Of a DNA stretch of 64,000 bases, positions 7,009 through 14,414 are shown one piece after another; position 1 is the stretch's first letter; every line of letters begins with the position of its first letter. Location: the NCBI RefSeq assembly GCF_001183545.1, contig NZ_KQ236688.1, forward strand, positions 1,269,149 to 1,333,148, read 5' to 3'. A program made the translations under genes and the position numbers. The notes below the pieces were generated by a model. The model searched no databases, was not told where the DNA came from, and saw nothing but the letters and a program-made list of their open reading frames with translations. The stretch comes from Cellvibrio sp. pealriver (GTDB lineage Bacteria > Pseudomonadota > Gammaproteobacteria > Pseudomonadales > Cellvibrionaceae).

Positions 7009-9078
7009 ATGAAAATTCCCGATACCCGCACAGCGGGGATACAAACAACAACGGAGTTGGTTGCCGCAATGGATCGCTATCCAGTGGTACCTGATCTGTT
7101 GCCATCAGACCAGTCACGCCGCCGCTTTGTACTCGGTGCTTCCTCCTTGGTAGCCCTGAGTGCATTACCGTTATCCAGCCAGGTATTTGCCGACGCGCCT
7201 CGGCCAACCAATGGTCCCCAAACCCTGACCGGAAACCAGTTTGATCTTTCGATCGGCTTCCAGAAGGTTAACTTTACCGGCAAACAACGCATCGCCACCA
7301 CGGTTAACCAAAGCTTGCCTGCGCCCATCCTTCGCTGGAAAGAAGGAGAACGCGTGACATTGCGAGTCACCAATACGCTAGATCACGACAGTTCCATCCA
7401 CTGGCACGGCATCATTTTGCCCTCGGAAATGGATGGTGTGCCGGGCATGAGCTTTGACGGTATCAAACCGGGCGAGACCTTCGTGTACGAATTCGATGTG
7501 AATCAAAACGGGACTTATTGGTACCACAGCCATTCCGGATTTCAGGAACAGACCGGGTTGATGGGCGCCATCGTCATTGATCCCAAAGATCCTGATCCGG
7601 TTGCCTACGACCGGGATATGGTTGTGCTGCTGTCTGACTGGACGGACACCGCGCCGGAAAAGGTGTATAGCACCCTGAAAAAGATGAGCCACTACTACAA
7701 CTTCCGTGAGCGGACAGTCGGTGATCTGGTGCGTGACCTCAAAACCAAGGGTTTATCAGCCACCTGGAATGAGCGTGCCATGTGGAACCAGATGCGCATG
7801 AGCGAGACCGACATCTCGGACGTCACCGGATATACCTACACCTACCTGATGAACGGGGTTACGCCGGATCAAGGCTGGTTGGGACTGTGTAAACCCGGTG
7901 AGAAAGTACGCCTGCGCTTTATCAACGGCGCAGCGATGGCTATTTTCGATGTACGGATTCCGGGATTGAAAATGACGGTGGTTGCCGCTGATGGCCAGAA
8001 TATCCAGCCGGTGGTCGTCGATGAATTTCGCATCGGGGTAGCGGAAACCTACGATGTGATCGTAGAACCCGCTGCCGATAGCGCCTACACGATCTTCGCC
8101 CAGAGCAATGACCGTACCGGGTATGCCCGTGGCACCCTGACGACAGACATTGCCTTGCGTGCCGAGATACCGGCGATGGACCCAGCTCCGACATTAGGTC
8201 ACCGCGAAATGGGGATGGATATGTCCGGCATGGATCACAGTGGCCACGATATGGGCGGTATGGACCATAGCGGTCATGATATGTCGGCGATGAAAGCCAT
8301 GGATCACGGCAACCAGGGTGAAAAGACGATGGATCACAGTGGTCATGATATGTCAGGCGGGATGCCGGGTATGGACCATAGCCAACATTCTAAGCCTGCA
8401 ATGGAAGGCATGGAGCATTCCGGCCATGACATGGGCGCGATGGATCACAGCGGGCACGATATGTCCGCCATGAAGATGGATCACAGCCAGCACAACGGCA
8501 AATCGCGGTTGGCCAAAGCGGGTTTTGGCAGCAATTTTGATCCGCTCGCTAAGATCAATCATGCCGATACGGAATTCGGCCCCCATGTGGATAGCCATTC
8601 CGAAGCCCCACAAAGCGGCTTGGCCGATCCCGGTATTGGCCTGCGCGACCATATGAAATTGTATGGCCGACGCGTATTGACCTATGCGGATATTCGCGGA
8701 CTGCACCCCACTTATGACAAGCGCGAACCCTCACGGGAAATTGAGCTGCACCTGACCGGCAATATGCGTCGTTACATGTGGTCGATTAACGGTCTCAATT
8801 TTGCCGATGCCGAGCCACTGGAATTGGCGTTTGGTGAGCGTGTCCGAATTATCCTGGTCAACGACACCATGATGACCCATCCCATCCATTTGCATGGGTT
8901 ATGGAGCGAGTTGGAAACGGGTGATCCTGAGTACATCCCTCGCAAGCACACCATCATTGTCCAGCCTGGTTCACGCATAAGTTACCTCGTGACTGCAGAT
9001 GCCAAAGGGCGCTGGGCTTATCACTGCCATTTGCTCTACCACATGCCCGGCATGATGCGTGAAGTCAGGGTCATTTAG
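7009..9078 (+). CDS. copA: CopA-type multicopper oxidase, copper resistance
   Basis: 689 residues from the second ATG; AAGGAG (6995-7000) lies 8 bases before it but only 2 before the ATG at 7003. A TAT signal (SRRRFVLG) marks periplasmic export as a folded enzyme. Copper ligands are all present: HWHGIILP and YWYHSHSG in the first cupredoxin domain, HPIHLHG and WAYHCHLLYHMPGMM at the end. The PcoA/CopA family oxidises Cu(I) and sequesters copper. Between domains is an unusually long Met/His repeat block (about residues 401-497). Followed by copB with 10 bases between stop and start. This is not the P-type ATPase also called CopA. Confidence 0.95.
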   Translation: MKIPDTRTAGIQTTTELVAAMDRYPVVPDLLPSDQSRRRFVLGASSLVALSALPLSSQVFADAPRPTNGPQTLTGNQFDLSIGFQKVNFTGKQRIATTVNQSLPAPILRWKEGERVTLRVTNTLDHDSSIHWHGIILPSEMDGVPGMSFDGIKPGETFVYEFDVNQNGTYWYHSHSGFQEQTGLMGAIVIDPKDPDPVAYDRDMVVLLSDWTDTAPEKVYSTLKKMSHYYNFRERTVGDLVRDLKTKGLSATWNERAMWNQMRMSETDISDVTGYTYTYLMNGVTPDQGWLGLCKPGEKVRLRFINGAAMAIFDVRIPGLKMTVVAADGQNIQPVVVDEFRIGVAETYDVIVEPAADSAYTIFAQSNDRTGYARGTLTTDIALRAEIPAMDPAPTLGHREMGMDMSGMDHSGHDMGGMDHSGHDMSAMKAMDHGNQGEKTMDHSGHDMSGGMPGMDHSQHSKPAMEGMEHSGHDMGAMDHSGHDMSAMKMDHSQHNGKSRLAKAGFGSNFDPLAKINHADTEFGPHVDSHSEAPQSGLADPGIGLRDHMKLYGRRVLTYADIRGLHPTYDKREPSREIELHLTGNMRRYMWSINGLNFADAEPLELAFGERVRIILVNDTMMTHPIHLHGLWSELETGDPEYIPRKHTIIVQPGSRISYLVTADAKGRWAYHCHLLYHMPGMMREVRVI
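8209..8497 (+). repeat. Imperfect repeats encoding MDHSGHDM-type copper-binding units in CopA
   Basis: The unit MDHSGHDM or a close variant (MDHSQH, MEHSGHDM) appears at least seven times in about 96 residues, separated by short Gly/Met/Ala linkers. The DNA copies vary at third positions, so the array is old or under protein-level selection. Met/His repeats in PcoA/CopA oxidases bind extra copper ions. Confidence 0.85.
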
Positions 9079-9088
9079 GAGAATACCA

Positions 9089-9802
9089 ATGAAAAGCCTA
9101 CCAAAAAAACTGACCTTGACTCTATGGGCAACCACATTCTTCAGTTGGCCCGTCATCGCTCATGAGGGGCATGACCCTTTACTGGCACGCGTCATGATTG
9201 ACCAATTCGAATGGCGCGATATGGATGAAGCAGATCCTTACGTTTTGGAAGCCCAGGCATGGATCGGTAAAGATCTGCACAAACTCTGGATTAAAACCGA
9301 TGTGGAACGTGTGAATGGTGAAACTGAGGAGGCTGAAATACAAGCGCTATACAGCCATGCCATTGCCCCTTTTTGGGACGTACAAGTCGGTGTGCGCAAA
9401 GACTTGAAGCCCACACCTGATCGCGAATGGGGTGTCATTGGTATCCAGGGACTAGCGCCGTATTTCTTTGAAATTGATGCGGCATTGTTTGTCGGGGATT
9501 CCGGGGATACGGCCGCGCGTCTGTCGGCAGAATATGAATGGATGTTTACCCAAAAAGTAGTTTTATCCCCGGAAATCTCGGTGAACTTTTATGGCCAGAA
9601 CGATATGCACCGGCTGACGGGTTCAGGTCTCTCGGATGCCCAGGCAGGCTTACGGTTGCGTTACGAAATTCGTCGTGAATTTGCACCCTATATTGGTGTG
9701 AACTGGACGAGAAGCTTCGGCAATACCGCCGATTTTGTAAGAGACCATGGCGAATCAACCAGTGATACCCAATGGGTAGCTGGCGTTCGCGCCTGGTTTT
9801 AA
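9089..9802 (+). CDS. copB: CopB outer-membrane copper resistance protein
   Basis: 237 residues from the ATG preceded by TAGGAG at 8 bases spacing; an earlier start would overlap copA. A signal peptide ends near VIAHEGHD. The body matches the CopB/PcoB family: ARVMIDQFEWRD near the start, alternating amphipathic strands, PYIGVNWTRSFGNTADFVRDHGE and a C-terminal aromatic (GVRAWF) typical of outer-membrane barrels. Its partner is CopA, encoded immediately upstream. Many family members have a long Met/His-rich N-terminal region; here it is almost absent, perhaps compensated by the repeats in CopA. Confidence 0.93.
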   Translation: MKSLPKKLTLTLWATTFFSWPVIAHEGHDPLLARVMIDQFEWRDMDEADPYVLEAQAWIGKDLHKLWIKTDVERVNGETEEAEIQALYSHAIAPFWDVQVGVRKDLKPTPDREWGVIGIQGLAPYFFEIDAALFVGDSGDTAARLSAEYEWMFTQKVVLSPEISVNFYGQNDMHRLTGSGLSDAQAGLRLRYEIRREFAPYIGVNWTRSFGNTADFVRDHGESTSDTQWVAGVRAWF

Positions 9803-9838
9803 ATAGCTGTTTATCCAACGTTAACTAACGAGGACTTA

Positions 9839-10144
9839 ATGATGAAAAAAATACTGATGAATGCTGCTCTGATCTTGTCCAGCACACTACTGATCGCTCC
9901 AGCGTTTGCGCATGATCCGGCAGAACACGCCAAAACGGCGGAAGCACCCGATTGTGAAGCCATGAAAAAAATGGATCATTCCAAGATGGATATGAACGAT
10001 CCGGTCATGCAAGCGCTGATGAAAAAATGCAGCGCTGCACACAGCGAGCATGGCGATCAACACCAGGGAATGGACCATGGTAAGACAACTACCACCAGTA
10101 AAGCGGCATCCAGTACAAACCACGAAGGTCATGGCGGCCATTAA
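9839..10144 (+). CDS. Small periplasmic Met/His-rich protein
   Basis: 101 residues with a clear signal peptide cleaved near APAFAHD. The mature part is short and polar, with KKMDHSKMDMNDP, HSEHGDQHQGMDHG and a C-terminal HEGHGGH, and two Cys that could pair. This composition suits copper binding in the periplasm, as does its place between copB and a cytochrome c gene. GAGGA precedes the start. No enzyme motif. Probably a copper sponge or chaperone. Confidence 0.7.
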   Translation: MMKKILMNAALILSSTLLIAPAFAHDPAEHAKTAEAPDCEAMKKMDHSKMDMNDPVMQALMKKCSAAHSEHGDQHQGMDHGKTTTTSKAASSTNHEGHGGH

Positions 10145-10201
10145 CAAATTGATGGGAGTGCGACGGTCGTCGCCCTCCCATCTCTATGAGGAGAAGACTG
10201 T

Positions 10202-10756
10202 ATGACGTTGATCAAAGTGATACTGCTAACAGCCATTATTATGCTGCTCGCAGGGCTGGGTTTTATTTATTCCGGCGTTTACCCGATGGGTGCCGATGTC
10301 CCGCATAACCGGCTGACTTATAGGGCATTGGAAACCTTGCGGGAACAATCGATTGCACGTGCTGCCGCCGATATTCAGGTACCGGATCTTTCGGATGCTG
10401 AATTGCTGTTGGCGGGTGGACCTGACTATAACGACATGTGCGCCCAATGCCATTTGAAACCGGGCGTGAAGCGCAGTGATATGAGTATCGGGCTTTATCC
10501 CAGTCCGCCTAATTTGTCCCTGGCTCTCGATGCTCATGAGCACACCCATGATGCCGGCGACGCCGCCAGCGCGCAGCGCCAATTCTGGATCATCAAACAC
10601 GGGATCAAGGCCAGTGGTATGCCCGCCTGGGGTCCAACCCATGATGATCAGCGTATCTGGGCAATGGTGGCGTTTATCCAGAAATTGCCGACCCTGACGC
10701 CAGAGCAATACCAGATCCTGACGGCGCGTGCAGCGGCAGACACTACTCACCACTGA
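10202..10756 (+). CDS. Membrane-anchored monohaem cytochrome c
   Basis: 184 residues. One N-terminal transmembrane helix (VILLTAIIMLLAGLGFIYSG) probably remains as an anchor. The haem c site is CAQCH near residue 81, and Met in GIKASGMPAWG is the likely distal ligand. The C-terminal helix WAMVAFIQKLP is typical of class I cytochromes c. GAGGAG precedes the start. It follows copAB and the Met/His protein, so it may pass electrons to or from the copper oxidase, or protect respiration under copper stress (inference). Confidence 0.85.
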   Translation: MTLIKVILLTAIIMLLAGLGFIYSGVYPMGADVPHNRLTYRALETLREQSIARAAADIQVPDLSDAELLLAGGPDYNDMCAQCHLKPGVKRSDMSIGLYPSPPNLSLALDAHEHTHDAGDAASAQRQFWIIKHGIKASGMPAWGPTHDDQRIWAMVAFIQKLPTLTPEQYQILTARAAADTTHH

Positions 10757-10816
10757 GCAGGGTGAAATCCCAGCCAACATTTTGAATCACTTTGTTACAC
10801 ACTGCTGATATGGCTA

Positions 10817-10830
10817 TTGATCTGCATCAA
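10817..10830. promoter_or_regulatory. FNR/Anr-type box
   Basis: TTGATCTGCATCAA fits the FNR/Anr consensus TTGAT-N4-ATCAA exactly. It lies 83 bases before the ATG of the DUF2933 gene and after the cytochrome gene, a suitable place to activate the short downstream operon under low oxygen. Confidence 0.6.
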
Positions 10831-10912
10831 CGGGGAAGAGAAAAAAAAGAATAGTCTATTAAGTGTGCTAAATGCTTTTAGAAAAACACCGCATCGACAA
10901 CGGAGAATCGTC

Positions 10913-11149
10913 ATGAAAAATTCGTCGAAGTATTGGTCGGGACTCCACGGGCTAGCCACATTGGTTTTAATCGGTGCCGCTCTGTATTTTCTGCTGGTAG
11001 AACACGGCACCCATACGCTGCCCTATTTACCCTATCTCATTATTTTATTGTGCCCACTGATGCACTTATTTATGCACAAGGGGCATCACGGTCACGATCA
11101 GAAGGCAGATGTTGATCAAGAGACGGATAAGGAAAAAATAAGCCAATAA
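10913..11149 (+). CDS. DUF2933 small membrane protein
   Basis: 78 residues from the ATG with GGAGA upstream; a longer frame exists but lacks a site. A hydrophobic hairpin (LATLVLIGAALYFLLVEH and LPYLPYLIILLCPLMHLFMH) is followed by a HKGHHGHD stretch and a charged tail, which is the DUF2933 pattern: two helices with a C-P-L-M-H-x-F-M-H motif. Such proteins are common in copper and silver resistance islands; the role is unknown, and the His/Met motif suggests metal contact at the membrane. Probably under the FNR-type box upstream. Confidence 0.8.
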   Translation: MKNSSKYWSGLHGLATLVLIGAALYFLLVEHGTHTLPYLPYLIILLCPLMHLFMHKGHHGHDQKADVDQETDKEKISQ

Positions 11150-11207
11150 CCGCCTACGAATTGACGATTTGAAATAAAGCGATCTCATTAATGCAGAGGA
11201 ATGTGGC

Positions 11208-11666
11208 ATGGAAATTAAAACGTTTTCGGAACTTATCGACTGGACGCGTCAACTGCATGGTCATTTGGCAAAGTGCCTCGCACATTGCGCATCACAAAAT
11301 GAAGCTGAGCGGGCTAAATTGCTCTTGAACTATCTGGCTGAGCAAGAAGCCAATATGGAAAAAATGATAGGTTCGTTTGAAGCACAGGCCGAACCCAAGG
11401 TGATGAAAACCTACATCTACGATTATTTATCCCACCAGCCTGTTCAATCACATCGAACTTGCGGGGCACCTTATGCAACACTTGGTTTTGATGATATCTG
11501 TAGCGAGATTTTCGATTATCACCAGCAGGTAATTGAACTCTTTAAGGATCTCGAAGCCAGAGCGGAGATCCCTGAAGCAAAAGGTTTGCTTGGTACCCTG
11601 TTGGCCATGGAAGAACATGGGGCCATGAAAATAGTCCGCCAAGCCGGAAGAATGGTTGATATATAA
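11208..11666 (+). CDS. Hypothetical helical protein in the copper island
   Basis: 152 residues, soluble, no signal. Predicted mainly helical with a periodicity suggesting a four-helix bundle: IDWTRQLHGHLAKCLAHCAS, NYLAEQEANMEKMI, YHQQVIELFKDLEARAE and MEEHGAMKIVRQAGRM. His and Glu residues spaced along the helices (LHGHLAKC, EEHGAMK) recall ferritin- or hemerythrin-like metal centres, but no canonical motif is complete, so no function is assigned. It follows the DUF2933 gene by 58 bases and ends just before a terminator. Confidence 0.65.
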   Translation: MEIKTFSELIDWTRQLHGHLAKCLAHCASQNEAERAKLLLNYLAEQEANMEKMIGSFEAQAEPKVMKTYIYDYLSHQPVQSHRTCGAPYATLGFDDICSEIFDYHQQVIELFKDLEARAEIPEAKGLLGTLLAMEEHGAMKIVRQAGRMVDI

Positions 11667-11678
11667 AAACCGCTTTTT

Positions 11679-11719
11679 AAATAGATAAGGCTGAGGAATG
11701 AACTCAGTCTTATCTATTT
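11679..11719 (+). terminator. Hairpin terminator after the copA-copB region
   Basis: An 11-bp outer stem (AAATAGATAAG/CTTATCTATTT) and a 5-bp inner stem (CTGAG/CTCAG) around a 7-base loop, ending in TTTT. It follows the stop of the helical-protein gene by 12 bases and probably ends the first copper block. Confidence 0.75.
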
Positions 11720-11834
11720 TACGCATTCTGTTTATTGATAACCCGATTGGTTTATCTTCTTTCCCCCCATTTTCTCTGCACGTTAAAAAATCCAGAAGCA
11801 CTGAAGTGCACCAGGTTGAACTAAACGAAAAAGC

Positions 11835-11865
11835 TTGACCTATGAGCTACACACACGTTTAGGAT
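11835..11865 (+). promoter_or_regulatory. Possible MerR-type promoter
   Basis: TTGACC and TAGGAT are separated by 19 bases, the stretched spacing typical of MerR-regulated promoters, with ACCTA/TAGGA as short outer symmetry. It lies about 115 bases before the merR-type gene, so it could be autoregulated. The inner dyad is weak. Confidence 0.4.
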
Positions 11866-11906
11866 CATGCAAACCCAACACAGAAACATGGGTTTAACTC
11901 CAAGGT

Positions 11907-11920
11907 TTGATTGAGATCAA
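11907..11920. promoter_or_regulatory. Second FNR/Anr-type box
   Basis: TTGATTGAGATCAA fits TTGAT-N4-ATCAA and extends to a 7-bp dyad (GTTTGAT/ATCAAAC). It is 59 bases before the MerR-type start. A related dyad with a 3-base spacer (CTTGAT ccc ATCAAG) follows at 11946-11960 and may be a decayed or different site. Confidence 0.6.
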
Positions 11921-11978
11921 ACACAAGGTTACCAATGAAGCGTAACTTGATCCCATCAAGATGACTTATGGAGCGGAT

Positions 11979-12389
11979 ATGCGAGTTGCTCAATTGGCAC
12001 GTGAATTATCGATTTCTGCTGACACGATTCGGTATTACACGCTTATCGGGCTACTCAATCCGCTTCGCAATACCGAAAACAACTACAAAGAATACCGCGA
12101 GCAGGATCGCAGCCGCCTCCAATTTATTATCAGCGCGCGAAAGCTGGGTTTTACCTTGGATGACATCAAGGAAATTATTCAGGAAGCTAACAAAGGACGC
12201 ACAGCTTGTCCGTTAGTTCGTCAACTTCTTGAAAAACGTTTACAGGAAACGGAACAATCTTTTAGCCAGCAGAGCGCACTGCGAAAGCACATGAAAAAAG
12301 CGATGAAAGACTGGAAAAACAAACCTAACCAGGAACCGACAGGGCATGAAATCTGCCATTTAATTGAAAGTTTTTCTTTCGATGAATGA
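11979..12389 (+). CDS. MerR-family metal-responsive regulator
   Basis: 136 residues from the ATG with GGAG 6 bases upstream. The N-terminal winged helix (RVAQLARELSISADTIRYYTLIGLL) and the following RNTENNYKEYREQDRSRLQFI are standard MerR. Possible metal ligands are Cys in GRTACPLV and Cys/His in GHEICHLIE near the C-terminus. The CueR-type C-x7-C loop is absent, so it is not a close CueR. It precedes the cusCBA-type operon in the same direction with only a 156-base gap, so it may control that operon or itself. The metal sensed cannot be decided. Confidence 0.82.
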   Translation: MRVAQLARELSISADTIRYYTLIGLLNPLRNTENNYKEYREQDRSRLQFIISARKLGFTLDDIKEIIQEANKGRTACPLVRQLLEKRLQETEQSFSQQSALRKHMKKAMKDWKNKPNQEPTGHEICHLIESFSFDE

Positions 12390-12545
12390 AATTCACATTT
12401 CAGTATTTTAAAAAATAGCAGCAGTTTTTAGTAAGTCGTACGTGTGGAGCGGTTGAGCTATGGAGTGGCGTAGAGGCTATCGTTATTTAATCGATGATAG
12501 TCAGGGAAATAGTAACTATCCATTTAATTCTTTGAGGAATACATC

Positions 12546-12911
12546 ATGAAAAAATTATCCGTCTTTTCTGCGTTCGCTTTGACTGTTGCCATGTTATTTC
12601 CTATAGTTGTTACGGCAGCTGAGGACACCTCTGCACCTATCGAAAAATTGATTTCTGAGATGGCAGCTAATCCAGCGCAGCACCAGGCCTTGGCAAACTA
12701 TTACAAAGAGAAAATCGTCCAGGCTAAAAGTGAGTTGGCGGCTCATGAAAAAATGCGCAAAGCTTATATAGGCGGGTTTGAGAAAAGTCAGCACTCCAAT
12801 GCTGGCATGCGCAAACACTGCGATACATTAATCAAAAATACTGAGTCAAGTATTAAAGCCTATGAAGCTCTGGTCACTGAACACGAAGCTTTGGCATCCA
12901 AAAAACCTTAA
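12546..12911 (+). CDS. Small periplasmic protein ahead of the CusCBA-type operon
   Basis: 121 residues with a signal peptide ending near PIVVTAAED. The mature part is a helical, Lys/Glu/Ala-rich domain with Met and His scattered (HEKMRKAY, SQHSNAGMRKHCDTL), which could form a small helical bundle; one Cys. Not recognised as a named family. TGAGGAAT precedes the start. A 29-codon reading frame (12460-12549) ends in an ATGA overlap with this start. Its position directly before the outer-membrane channel gene suggests a periplasmic metal-related role. Confidence 0.65.
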   Translation: MKKLSVFSAFALTVAMLFPIVVTAAEDTSAPIEKLISEMAANPAQHQALANYYKEKIVQAKSELAAHEKMRKAYIGGFEKSQHSNAGMRKHCDTLIKNTESSIKAYEALVTEHEALASKKP

Positions 12912-12920
12912 CTTATCTTG

Positions 12921-12952
12921 GTCGCGTGTGACTCTCTGTGCACGCGCGACCT
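12921..12952 (+). terminator. GC-rich hairpin between the periplasmic protein and cusC-like gene
   Basis: GGTCGCGTGTG pairs with CACGCGCGACC (one G-T type mismatch) around a 10-base loop. No T-run follows, so it may attenuate or stabilise the transcript instead of ending it. Confidence 0.4.
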
Positions 12953-12995
12953 AACCAATTTGTAGTGGCTCCTGAACTTATAGGGAATGGGGTTT

Positions 12996-14414
12996 ATGAA
13001 CAAGTCATCTCCCTTTTTTTGGCTACCACTGGTCATACTTTCTTCATTTGCATCGGTGCATGCAGTTGCCTCATCAACCACACTTACACTGAACGAACTT
13101 TTGGAGCAGGTCGACTCATCCAATCCTGGATTATCAGCAGCGAGAGAATACAACAAAGCGCTGCAAAATCGTATCGCACCCGCAGGGCTTCCTGATGATC
13201 CCTTCATTGCATTTGGCATGGATGAAATACCTTATGGTGAACAAAGTCCGCAAGCCTACCGCTACCAAATTAGCCAGTCCTTGCCCTTTCCAGGAAAGCT
13301 TAGCACACGCGAAAAAATTGCCTCATTAAAGGCAGAAGCTGCCGAACAGGAAACAGCGACAAGACGCCGCGAATTAAAAGTCATTTCCATACAGTTTTTC
13401 TACCGAGCCTTTTATAACAGCCACGCGATTGATCTCAATCTAAAGTTGCAACGTGTTGTACGTGCGGCCATGCAAAGCGCTAAAGCACGCTATGAGGCTG
13501 GAGGTACTGAACACCACGATTGGTTACTCGCCAAAATGGAGCTGGCGACACTTGCCATTGAGCAGGAGAAACTTAAACGTGAACAGGTATGGCTGCATAC
13601 ATCGTTGAATGAATTGCGTGGTTACCCCGCAGAAACCCAGTTCCAGATTAATACGATGGATTTTCCAAGGGTTCCCGAGCCGATTATCGATGTGAATTTC
13701 AACAGCCAACCTGAACTTGCAACGCTCGATGCGCAGGTGGAACAAGCGGCCGCCGAATACAAATTGGCGAAACTTTCCTACTACCCTGACTTTGTTGTGC
13801 AAGTCATGGCAATGGAACCTCGCGCTATGGGTGAGATGGAAAACGAACAATCCAACTGGGGCGTTATGGTGGGAATGAATGTTCCCCTCTATTTTGGACG
13901 AAAACAGTCGAAGCTGGCGGCAGCAGCCAGGCATGAACAACAAGCCGCAGCGATGGATAAGCTTTACTTGAATAACAAATTAAAGACTGAGCTGGTGAAC
14001 GCAAGTCAATCCCTGGCTTCTGCGCAGGATTTGTTGAGGGTGTACGAAACCGATGTATTACCGAGCACACAGCTGGCACTGGAAAATGCACAATCAGCGT
14101 ATCGAACCCGACGCATGGCGCTTTCGCAATACCTGGCGCTGGAAAAAATTCATGCGATTCAAAATCTGGAATTAGTCGCCGCGCGCATTGACGTTGAACT
14201 TGCTAAAACGCGTTTAAATGAATTGTTGTCTTCACCACCTCTGCTCAAGTTGGCTCCATCGCGCCCCACTGTTTTTGGTGCGGGCAATATGGGTGACGGT
14301 ATGTCCGTGTCCGACACAGTGAATATGGGCGGAGGCATGTCTACCCCTAACAATTCAGCTAAAAAATCCCTTCCAACTGATCAAGGCGGAAATTCCGGCA
14401 TGGGTGGTATGTAA
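12996..14414 (+). CDS. cusC: TolC-type outer-membrane channel of a Cu/Ag RND efflux system
   Basis: 472 residues; the ATG at 12996 sits 9 bases after AGGGA and is preferred over the ATG at 12987. A signal peptide (LPLVILSSFASVHAVAS) precedes two repeats of the outer-membrane efflux fold, with long helices such as EQAAAEYKLAKLSYYPDF and a duplicated SYYPDF/LYFGRK pattern. The final ~45 residues form a Gly/Met-rich tail (NMGDGMSV, NMGGGMST, SGMGGM), an unusual extension that could bind Cu(I) or Ag(I) in the periplasm. The stop overlaps the next start (TAATG). Forms a tripartite exporter with the MFP and RND proteins downstream. Confidence 0.88.
   Translation: MNKSSPFFWLPLVILSSFASVHAVASSTTLTLNELLEQVDSSNPGLSAAREYNKALQNRIAPAGLPDDPFIAFGMDEIPYGEQSPQAYRYQISQSLPFPGKLSTREKIASLKAEAAEQETATRRRELKVISIQFFYRAFYNSHAIDLNLKLQRVVRAAMQSAKARYEAGGTEHHDWLLAKMELATLAIEQEKLKREQVWLHTSLNELRGYPAETQFQINTMDFPRVPEPIIDVNFNSQPELATLDAQVEQAAAEYKLAKLSYYPDFVVQVMAMEPRAMGEMENEQSNWGVMVGMNVPLYFGRKQSKLAAAARHEQQAAAMDKLYLNNKLKTELVNASQSLASAQDLLRVYETDVLPSTQLALENAQSAYRTRRMALSQYLALEKIHAIQNLELVAARIDVELAKTRLNELLSSPPLLKLAPSRPTVFGAGNMGDGMSVSDTVNMGGGMSTPNNSAKKSLPTDQGGNSGMGGM

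Noticed and set aside
8209..8497. CRISPR-like or satellite array
   Set aside because: The repeat is in frame in CopA, the units differ at third positions and spacing is irregular; it codes for Met/His ligands.
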